Shown here one piece after another: positions 31,401 to 43,400 of a DNA stretch of 44,217 bases; position 1 is the stretch's first letter; the number at the start of each line of letters is the position of its first letter. This stretch comes from Elusimicrobiota bacterium (lineage in GTDB: Bacteria; Elusimicrobiota; UBA8919): positions 17,665-61,881 of the forward strand of contig JBFLWK010000001.1 of assembly GCA_040757695.1 (NCBI GenBank), written 5' to 3'. The translations under genes were made by a program, and so were the position numbers. A model generated the notes under the pieces. The model was not told the DNA's origin. It worked only from the letters and a program-made list of their open reading frames with translations, and searched no databases.

Positions 31401-34400
31401 TACCCTTAAATCAATTGTTTGATTAGCAGATTCGTTACGGTTAAAGTTCGGGTCTACACCATTAACCGTTACTACGAATGTTTCACCCGCAGTTCTATAC
31501 GATGGCGTACCTGTTTTGCCTTCAGGTGATGCTAATTTACCAGCAACTGCGGTCTCGCCAGGTAGTAATACCTGCAACTTTACCGCACCACTTGATACTA
31601 CTGTTATACTTGGCGAGGTATTAGATGTATAAAGTGGCGCTACGGAGTCCTTGTCCTGCGCAGTAACAGTCCAACTACCACTTGATAATATCGCAAGTGT
31701 GAAGTTCCGCACACCACTTTGTAAATATGTGTAACTTGTCACATATGACGAGTATGGTGCTGAAACTGAAATTTGAACCGTGGTAGAATTACCAAGATTT
31801 GTTACTTTATTCCAATACGGGTCTACTAAATTCACAGTCACTGTATAGTTCACACCAGCAGTCTGGTTACTCACACTGCCTGTCTTACCATTGTTGGTAA
31901 CATCACCTTCTACTGCGGTTTCATTTGGTACTAAAAGTTGTAACTTCACAGCTGCAGATGAGAACACAACAAAATTAGAACAGGTCTGTGGCGACATCTC
32001 ACCTTCATATGTAGCAGTAAGATTCCGTGTAGCTGCTGCGGTTTTCGCTCTTAATGAAACCGTAAATGTGGTTGCACCCTGCGTTAATGCATGCGATGTC
32101 TGTATCACTGCAAAACTATCGTTGGATGTAACTGATACTATCGGCTCGGTTGATGTATTCAGGTTCCACCAGTTATCACATGCACGAACTGTGACAGTAT
32201 ATTGCAACCCGGCAGTTCTATTCTGAACAGTACCCGTTTTACCAGAACCTTGAACAGGTGTTTCATTCGGCACAAGTATCTGGAGTTTCTGCGGTGTATT
32301 CGGGACTGTTGTAATCCAGGTTGATGTATATGACTCGTAGTACTCGCCAACTTCATCTACATCAGTTGCAGTAATTAACGAGGTGGCAGCCCGAATTAAA
32401 GTAACATTAAATGTTTGAGCACCAAAGAATAGTGCAGCAGACGATGGCTGCGTATCATATGGGTCGTCTGTTGTAATCTCAACAGTCGTGCCTACTGTAA
32501 GCTCACCTTCGTTATATGCGTTCCAGTTGTCATCAACCAGATTCACCGTAACCGTGAATTCGCTACCAGCAGTTCTGTTTGTTGGTGTACCTAACTTACC
32601 AGCAGGCGCTGTATTTTTGCCAGGTTCCGCAGTTTCACCAGGTACTAATAGTTGCAGTTTCAACTGGTGCGCATCCGAGTTGGGCACAACAGAAACATTT
32701 CGGACTGTCTGTGATGACATCGTCGGCTCTGTAGCATCGTTATCTTCTACATAGAATGTTGTAGCAGTTGCTTTTCGTAATGTGATATCTACAGTCGCAA
32801 CACCACCAGATAGGTTCGGTGTCTGATTAGAATATATTGGTGAATACGGCTGGTCAACTGCATCTGCCGAAACCTTTACCTGCTGACCTGAAGATGATGT
32901 ATTCCATTTGATATCACAGGAATTGATTGTCACTTTAAACGAAATCCCAGCGGTTCTGGGTGTCGGACTGTTTGATTTACCATCTGTCTCCAGTGGATTA
33001 GTTGTTGGCGATTCGCCAGGCATTATCAGCCGCAAACGGTCTACTACGCCGGCTTTGACTGCAACCTGTGAAGATGCAGATGCAACATAATCAAGCCCGT
33101 TGGTTATCTGCATAGTTATATTCTGATTCCCAGCAGTTGTGAAGTTCACAGGATACATTCGGGTTGATTCTATTAACGAATATGTATATTCTGTGTCAAA
33201 ACTATCTGTTGTTTTAAGCCATACTTCAGGCATCCCAGTATCCGTCTGGATATTATACCAATCATCTACAAGATTGACCGTACAGTAATAAGTCACACCA
33301 GCATCAAGTTGACTGAATACCATTGATTTTCCGCCACCTGCACCTGCATATGGCGGCTTGCCAGAATCCAGTGTCTCACCAGGAACCAACAGATACAGCC
33401 GTGTTGCAAGATTCGGTTTCACATAGACTGATGTTGTATTTTCAGTAAGCCCTGCAGAAAGTGCCGAGATATACTGGGTTGCAGCAGTTACAAGTGTTAG
33501 TGTAAATGTTGTAGTGCCGTTTGTTAGAGCGCGGGTTGCGGGCTCTATATCATAAACATCAGTTGTGGTAATGGTAGAGACATTGGTTGCGGATTCATTA
33601 GTATTCCAGCATAAATCACAGGCATTCACAGTTACATCAAAATCTTCACCAGCAGTTTGAGTTGTTACACTACCACTCTTGCCATCTAACGAGCCTGGAT
33701 ATGCGGTTTCGCCCGGAACAACTAATTGAAGTTTAATAGCATCATTGTATGTCATTAGAATAGCAGTTGATGTATCTGATTTCGTGCCAGTTGAAATATC
33801 AATTCTTGTGCCAGTAGCACCAGTATTTTTTCTTAATTTAACACCTGTTACCTCAACAGAGCCGGTAGTGATATTGTAAATTCCTTCGCCATCTGTTGCA
33901 TATGGGTCGTCTGCATTTTTGATTTCAACAACCACAGGTGTGCCAGTATCTACAAGGTTCCAGTAATCATCAACCGCATCAACTGTAATTGAGAATGCGC
34001 TCCCGGCTGTCTGTTGAGTGACATTACCACTTCTACCGGTTGATGTTCCCGGTGCCCGACTTTCACCAGGCACTATAACCCGCAGGTCATACCACGGCAG
34101 TGGGTCTACAATAATTCCGGTTTGTGATGCCAACTGACCGTAACTTAACGGGTCGGTTTCAGAATCAACACCGTTGATATTCCCGCTTAAACCACGCGCA
34201 TAAACGGTTCTTGTACCCGGACACTGCGGGGTATTATTCGCTGCTTTCCTTAATGTAACCGAACTTGAAAATACTTTGTAGCCCAGGTCACTATCCTCAA
34301 GTGTGAACATAGCAGGTAAGCCATTCCCACCTGTTTCAGGCCCGTTAGGTGTATAGAATTCTATATTCCCAACAGCACCCAGTGCGATATTACCATCAGC

Positions 34401-37400
34401 ATCAAATACCTCAATTTTGATACCTGATGACTGCCCGGCAGTAGTATTAACAATCTGCGAGACTTTCATATACGCTGCTGGTTTTGTTACCCTGAACTGA
34501 TTCGCAATCCCTGCAGCAGAAGCATTTGCCGCCCTGTCCGTCGCTTTTGTTTTTATCTGATAGTATACGCCGGATTGCCAGTTGGCTTCTTTTTCGGCCT
34601 GAGTAGCACCAGGGAAGTCATATGTCCATCTGCTAATACTTGGATCGTAATCTGTTGGATTGAACCAGTTCTCACCTAACTGCCAGGTACCTGAAGTTGC
34701 CCAGACATACCAGTAAGATGTCGGATTATATAACGGGTCTCCAGTTGTCTTACAGAGTGCGATATAAATTTTTGTTGTATCGTTAATCCCGGAATTAGCC
34801 AGACTATCTACATTGTCAGACGCAGTCCCTGTAAGCCGTACTAACTCAGATGCTTGGTATGAAGTATTACCGCCTTCTGGTTTGGTAACTGTTGACGATG
34901 GTGGTTTTACATCATACAAGAACTGGTTAGATGTGATTGAGTTTGTGGACTGCTCGTTGCCAATTGAATCTGTCGCCCAGCAGCGTACCTTGTAAAACTC
35001 GCCATGCGTCCATGATAGGTCTGCATCATAATATGTCCATGTGCCTGACGATGCACCAACGAAAGTGCCATTCAGAACATATTCATTAGGACCTGCTGAG
35101 AAATCTGTACCATTAAAGTACAATGTTGTATTTACCTGTAAGATTGATAGTTTTACGGGTGATATAACACTGCTTGTTTCATCAGATGCAGTTCCTGAAA
35201 TTGTTGATAATCCACCAGTAGTGTAATATGTAGGCCATGGTGTCGGCTTCACAACTGCTGATTGTGGGACTGTATTATCATATATGAATGTTGAGGTTGA
35301 GGTAACTGTGCCGGGATTTCCAGCAGTATCAGTCGCATATGCATAGACAAAATATGTGGTATTGGTTGTCCATGCATAGCCGGTTTTGAAGTATTCATCA
35401 TTTTTTAACTGCCAGTATGTTGGTGTGCCGCCATTGTAGTTGTTTTCTGTATATCCAGAAACCCATTCGTTTGTTAATTGCGACCAGTATTTCAGCCCGC
35501 CTGGTGCAGGTGTGCGATGTATCACAACTTTTACATACTGGGCATCCTGGTCGGTTGGCGATGTCCACGCAGTACCTGAAATTGTCTCTAATGCTGATAC
35601 AGTTGCGATTGCAGTAGATGGTTTTAGAACAAGTGTCTCAGGTGCTGATGTATCATATTTGAATGTTGCAGTTGCATATGTTGTACCGTATTTAGTATTA
35701 GTTGCCGCATCATAAACTTTAGAAACAACCATATAATTGGCACCGCTGGTTAAATCGCTCTCATGACCTGAATAAGTCCATTTTACATAGTTTGAATAAC
35801 TTGATTGCGCTACATGCCATTTTTCTGTGGTGAACCATCTCGGGTCAGAACCCGGTCCCTGCCAGTAGTTGTTTGTAGCCATTTGTTTTATATAAAACTC
35901 TACTGCGGTTGACGGATTAACCATCCACTCGTCAGATGCGGTCCCTGAAATCGTAGGTAATGAATTATATCGTTTGGTTGGCGGGTCGCCTGCTGAAAGC
36001 GCCGCATCGGGCATCTTTGTTGCACAGTTCGGCTTTGTAGTATCATACCTGAATGTATGACCATTACCTGATGTCTCAATATTGCCTGAACGGTCTGTTG
36101 CCTTAGCAGTTACCTGATACAAGCCACCGTCATCCCATATGGGAATACCCGGCGACCGGGCGGTCATAAGTCCCGTCTTCGTCCAGTTAGGCGCCGGGTC
36201 GGTAGTCGCAACATCAGTAGAGGTTACTGTATTCCAATTGTTAAGCCCTTCATCCCACCAAGCTTCTGAGAAGCCGTTATTATTCAGCCGATGTAAAATT
36301 ACTCTGACACCTGTCGCAGGCACAATCCCAGACGGATTCGTGCCGGGGTCGTTTGATGTGCCAGTAACCTCATCTAATGTATTCAGATAGTCAACTGTCG
36401 GTGCAGTAGCAGACGAGATAGGATTGTTTTCATCATACAGGAATTGATTGTAAACAGAGGCGGATTCATTTCCTGCGATATCCTTGCCTCTCACATGAAC
36501 CCTGTATGTTTTACCACCAGTCCAGATATAATTTGGTGATACACCGGGTAATGTATATGTCCAGGTTGACCACGAGCCAAGATACTGTGAGCAGGTGAAC
36601 CATTTTTGTGTCTCAGCCCAACTCCCAACCGCACCCTGCCAGTAAGTCGCCGAATAGGTCATATCTTGTACTGATATTGAGACGACAATTACTGTGTAGG
36701 GATCGTTTGATGTGCCGGAAATAGTTGGTAGTGTCCTTGTAGCGCCGTAATACGCTTCTATTGGCATTGTAACCGCAGAAGTCGGTGCGGTAACATCATA
36801 TATAAATGAGATTGTATTGTTGGTTTCCTGCCTTAACCCAACATTATCTTCTGCAATTGATTTTACATAGAATCTATTCTGTGAGCACCCTGCAAACATT
36901 GTGCCGGTTGGAAATTGCCAGACACCTGTGCCGGTTGTCGCTGCGGTTGACTCAGTTGTTGTCCATGTAGAACCAGTCCAGTAATTTGTTGTTGCATCTG
37001 TAAGATATGTTATCATTACTTTTGTTGCATCCGTTTTGGGTCCGCTCAAAGTATCACCCGCGGTGCCTGAAATCGTTAATAATTCGTTAACAATCTCCTG
37101 CGGTGGCGGAACTACCGCAGAAGTTGGTGATGACCTGTCTATTGTGAATGTTCGCGAAGATACTGCAGTCTGTACATTAACAGGTTCGGCTTTGTCTACC
37201 GCAGATGAATAAATAATATAATAACTCGCATCATCGTATTTGGTATCATCTACCAATTTTGTCCATGGATATGTGCTTGTGGCATTGAACCATAACTGGC
37301 TAAGGGATGCAAATGCAGAATTATCATACCATCTTTGTGTTGTCTGATTATATATCGCTACCTTTATACCGGTTGTGCCTGAAATACCGGCTTTGTTATC

Positions 37401-40400
37401 TAATGCAGTGCCTGAAATTGTAGGTAAATTATGGATATATGAATTGTCTGCTGATGGCAGTGTCACCTTTGTTGTTGGTGGTGTCGCATCAAAATGGAAT
37501 GTCCTTGTAGATGAAACAATCTCCTGGTTGCTCGCTATATCAATACCATAAACATGAATATAATAATCTCCACCAGCAGCATGCCAAGATGGTGTCTGCC
37601 CTCCCATAAATCCAGGATAAGTCCATACAAGAGTATTTCCAGTTGGTACACCGGTTGAGGCAACAAGCCATCTGTCATTATCAGTACCTGTCCAATCAGC
37701 ACCATTCCAGTAGCCACCACTGGCAATATGTTTTACAGAAATTTTTACAGCAGAAGGTCCAGAGGCACTATCATATGATGTGCCTGAAATTGTAGATAGC
37801 ACAGATATTGTAGATGACTGCACAGGTGTGACAACTGCTGTTAGTGGCGGCGTATTATCAAATGTGAACACATTGCTTGATGAAATTATTTGCCAGTTTG
37901 TAGCGACATCCTGTGCCGAAGATCTTAAAATATAGTACTTGCCACTCTCTAAAATATCATCCCACGAGTTTGCAGATGCTCTTGTAGAATACCAGGTTGT
38001 CCATCCGCCAGATGTTTTTGCATCAAACCAGGTCTCTGTTGTTGCAGTGAACGATGCGACACCCGCAGGGTCATACCAGCAGCCCTGTGGCTCGTTTTGT
38101 TTCAGTGAAACTCTGACAATGGTTAAGCCCTTGGCATCAGACGCTGTGCCTGAAAGCGTTGGCAGTGTCTGATAACTGATATTATTCGCAGGTATAATTA
38201 CAACCGAAGTTGGCATAGTTACATCATATACAAAAGTATTGCCTGCTGATGGCGTCTCTTCATTACCCGCAATATCCTTTGCCTTACTCTTGATTCTATA
38301 CTGATGCATTGTTGACCAATGGTTATCATTCGGGAATATCAATTTCCAATACCAGTTCCCAGCAACAGAATATGTTGCTGCATAATTGTCCCAGTACTCA
38401 CTACCTGAAACCCATTGCCCAGTGTTCATATTGTAATATGTTGAGCCAAGCGTTACATCCTGTATCAAAACTGTTACTGTAGAAAGCGTTACCGCAGAGA
38501 GAATCTTATCCTCGCAAGTGCCTGACAGTGTAGTTAATGTATTATACGGCGGGTCGCCGACAAGCGGCATCGTAACAGTAGATGTTGGCTTCAAATTGTC
38601 ATACCAGAATACTTTGGTTGTATACGCAAACTGTGTCCCCTGCTCATTACCTGCACGGTCTTTACATTTTGTAACAACCGTATAAGATGATGCATGAGTC
38701 CAGAACAAATCATTATCAGAATAAGACCAATTCGGCTGATTCACAGTAGAAACCGATATCCAGTAGCTATCACTCTGCCAAGTTGTTTCATTAAAGTATT
38801 TATTCGTGGTTGATGAATTTGACGCATACCATAAAATATACATATCAATATTTGTCAGAGGTGTAGAAACTCTGGCACCTGTAAATGCCGGGTAATCTTC
38901 CGCAGTGCCTGAAATTGCTGTGAGTGTATTATTGTGATATGTCTTGAACGGCATCGTGATTGCTGTGAGCGGCTCGGTAGAATCAAACACAAACAGCGAA
39001 GCCCCCACATCAGACGGTGTCTCAATCAACGACGGATACGCATTGTTTGACGAGAATACAGTCACATAATATGACGCACCGGTTGTTAATTTCGCTTGCG
39101 TCAAATCAGTATACCACCACGCAGTAGTATCAGGTGAAAGCGTCGCCTGATTCCATATCGGCACACCGGAAACTACCCAGCTGGTTTCCTGCCAGTACTT
39201 CTGCGTTATCATATCTTTGATTGCTACAAATGTCTTTGCAACCCCGTCAGGATTGGACGCTTCACTTATTGTTCCGGCTACTTCTGAATATATCTTGTTA
39301 AATGAGCTATTCGCTGGAATTGTAACATATGAAGACGGCGTTGAAGTATGAATTGAGAAACTGGATGTAGAATATGTAAGCGAGTATTTGCCTGTCTTGT
39401 CTATTGATTTTGCCTCAAGCCGATACTGGTTGTTGTCAGTCCATTTTGTTGGGTCAAATCCATACCACCAGATAGTACAATCTGATGTTAAAGTTGGTGT
39501 GAACCACGCGTTTTCAGGTAAAGCCGGGTCACCATCAAACGCATTAACACCATTCCAGTATTTTGAAGGTGCTGTAATTCTTAAAATCCGAATCTTTACT
39601 GTGTCTACCTTCCCAGTTGAAGTTGCATCCGCAGCGGTACCTGAAAGTGTTAATAGTGATGACAGTTTGGAACTCCCTTCAGCAGGTGTGAGATTCTTTA
39701 CCGAAGGCGACGAGACATCTACCCAGAATGTTGTCGCTCTGAATAATTCAGTATTGTTTGATTTGTCTATTGCTCTTGAACGAAACTCTATCCTTACACC
39801 ATCATAGAGGAACCAATCAGGCATTGTATCACCTGCAGGATATGTCCATTTAAAGTTGGGTGAAGCGCCTGATTTTGTAGTCGCACGCCACGAATTCGCT
39901 TCATTAGCATTAAATGCATTCGTGCCATTCCAGTAAAAACCAGCATCTAAATTCTTGATTGCAACTTGAATGTAATCTACATCTGATTTATACACATTCC
40001 CCGGGTCAGTTGCAGTCCCGGAACTTGTTAAGAAATTGTCATGCCACTGCGCATATGGTAGACAAATTGTTGAACTGGGCTTCTGCGTATCATACTGAAA
40101 TATATTCGTTGAAATCGCAACTGCTATATTTCCCGCACGGTCTATACCTCTCGCATTTACCGTATACTGCTTGCCATCCTGCAAGTTCGGCGGTGCTGTA
40201 TAACTCCAAGAAGATGCACCTACATACCAGTTCGCATCAAACCACGAATTCGCACCTGCATTAAATGCATCAACACCATTCCAGTATGCATTCCCATCGT
40301 AAATCCGAACCTGAACTGATGAAACATCAGTATTGAATACAGAACCACTAACATCCGGCTTGTCATTAACTGTGCCAGAAATCGTCACAAGTGTTTTATA

Positions 40401-43400
40401 CGGACCATAATTTTCTGTATCTACCGGGAATACAATTGTGTTTACAGGTGGGTGTGTGTCGTATATTATGGTGTAGCCGGTTTTGGTATCGCCGTTCTCT
40501 TGCGTGCCTGTAGGCAGTGCATTATCTATCGCACGCGTCTTTATCAGATACTTCTTGCCACTGATACGGTGCTCGGCACTCGTCGCATATGTCCATGTAG
40601 ATATCTGGGTGCCTGATTTGGTTGCGAAATTACTCACATCAGTCCACGGCGTTATCACACTCCAGGTTGCACCATATGACGAGATCTGGATTTCTATATC
40701 AGATACGCCATCTGATTTCTGCGCACCTGATGGTGTGGTCGGTGTTACATCATCGGCAGACCCGCTTATCGTCGGTAAACTATTCACATAGCCACTAATC
40801 ACCTGTTGATTCGTCACCGTAGAGGTTGGTGGCGTCACATCCCACACGAAATACGACGAACTCCCGCCAGGCAACACCTCCTGGTTGGTGGACTCGTCGG
40901 TTGCGCTGGTATATACCCAGTAGGATACGCCATCGGTCAGTTTACTCTGCAGCAACTCAAAAGTCCATGGCGCAACTGCGGATGCATTATTAGGTGTCTC
41001 GGTTGTTTCTGAGAAATCGGGTGCGGCATCTTTGTAATACCAGCTACCCGCGCCGTTATTATTTTTTACATAGACCTTGACGACGGTGACTGAAGTCTCG
41101 GTATCTGATGAGGTGCCTGAGATGGTATCCATCGCTGTGAATGTTCTGTATGATTTTGTAGTTTGCGGGAATGATACGATAGAACTTGGTGCGACATTAT
41201 CTATCTTTATCGTTCTGGTAGATACATACAGCGGACTATTACCGGCTTTATCATATGCGATTGCTTCTATGAAGTATGATGTATTATTATCCAGTGTAGG
41301 TTTTGTAGCTGCCCAGTATGTACAGTATGGCGCCAGATAATTAGCGTCATACCATGCGTTTGTTGCGTAATATATGTTGTAATCGTTCGCACCCGGGTTC
41401 CAGTAGTACTCGCCACCCTGTCTGCGTATCCGAAGTTGTACTTTAGATAGACCTTGCGCCATATCAGGTGAGGAGCCAGTTGGGAAGTCCAGCGCAGTAC
41501 CTGAAATAGATGCTAAGTTCGTGGGATTCAGTGCGCCTGATTGTGGCGCTACTACCACTACCGTCGGTACTGAGATATCATATGTGAATGTATATGATGA
41601 TATTGCGGTTTGCACATTCTGTGCTCTATCTTTTGCCTCGCTATCTATCTTGTACTGCACACCATTTACCCAAGCCGAATACGGCAGTTTCCAAGATGCA
41701 GAATCCTGCGCTATTGTCCAGTCCTGCACTACAGACCAGTCTGCGCCAGTCCACGAGGATATCTTTACCGCAACACGTTCTAATAACGAGTATGTATCCG
41801 CTGCATTGCCTGATATGGTATTTAGCGGCGACTTCTCAAACTGGCTATTCGGCTCGGTGATATATGATGTTGGTGGTGTAGAATCATACTTGAATACTAC
41901 CGTAGAATACGCGACCTGAACATTGCCCGTCGGTATTACATTATCAGTAGCGCGTGTTTCTACACGGTATTCTTTGCCATCCTGCCATACGGGTGTTGAG
42001 GTGAATACGAACGGGTTGGTCGCAGCGGTATCCGTATTAAGCCAGCTCTCCGCGGTGCCTAACCAGTTTGTGCCATTCCAGTATACTGCTGGTGTGCCTG
42101 TAGAGATACGCACTTTTACATTGTTGACGCCCGCGCTATTCGGTGTAGATAAACTATCGTTAGAAGTACCTGAGATTGTCGCAAGTATTTTATTCGGGCC
42201 GTAATTCGGGTTTGTTGATTCGGGTGCTATTAGAGTACTTAGTGGCGGATGCGTATCATAGACCACCGTGTACTCGTTAAACACCGTCTGGATATTGTTG
42301 GGTATTGCGGTATCATATGCGCGTGGCTTGAACTTATACTGATGCCCACTCTTGAACGCATTACTTAAATTACTGTAACTCCACGAGCTGTTGCCTACAA
42401 CAAAATTGGTCGCAGTAGACCAGTAGACAGCTGGCTGGGAAACCCAGCCACTACCTGTCCAATAGGTAGTACCGAGTGTCAGGTTCTGGATTGATATTTC
42501 TACTGACGAGATACTGTTAGAATATGCAGCTTGTGGTGGGTCAGGTGTCGGTTGAACATCCGCACAACTACCAGTCGCAATTGTGATTGCTGAATACGCT
42601 TTGCCATCTACCACAGAGAGCACAGCGGATACTGGCGCGGTGGTATCATAGATAAAGAACGCGCATCTATCCGCAGAAGTCACTTCGGTTAACTGCGGCG
42701 ACGAGGTATCCACGGCATAACTCTCTACATAGTAGCTAGCGCCGTTAGTCAATTTCCCAGCAGTCAGTTCTGTATAACTCCAGTTGTAATATCCGTTATC
42801 CTGCGAGACGGTCCGCCAGGAACCCGCGGCAAACGCATTCCCGTCATATACCGCACCATCCGTCTTCCGTGTCACACGAACCTTCAACATACTTAACCCG
42901 CTCGCATCGTAGCCAGTCCCGGAGATAGATGCGAATTGCGAGATCGCGGTATTGTTCGCAGGCGTTATTACACGCGAGGTTGGCGAGGTGGTATCTATCA
43001 CAAAATTGCTCGTAGAATACATTGTAATATAATTGCCTGCTTTATCTGTCGATTTCGTCTCTATACGGTATGTCCCGCTATCCGTCCACGCACTGAACGG
43101 ATACCACCATATCGTACAGTCAGTTGTTAAGTTCGGTGTAAACCATGCTAATTCTAACTCGCTGTCTAAATAGTCAAACCCGCTGGTTGATGTCTTCCAG
43201 TAGTTAGGTGTAACATCGTCTGGCGGCTTACTTGCTTCCCGGATCCTTATCTGAACTGTATCTATCTTGCCAGTTGATGGCATATCCTGCGCAGTACCTG
43301 AGATAGTTGGCAGCACACTGATTGTAGGTGTGTATGTAGATGGCGAGACATTTAACACCGTTGGTGTTGTTATATCTACCCAGAAATAATGCGATTGATA

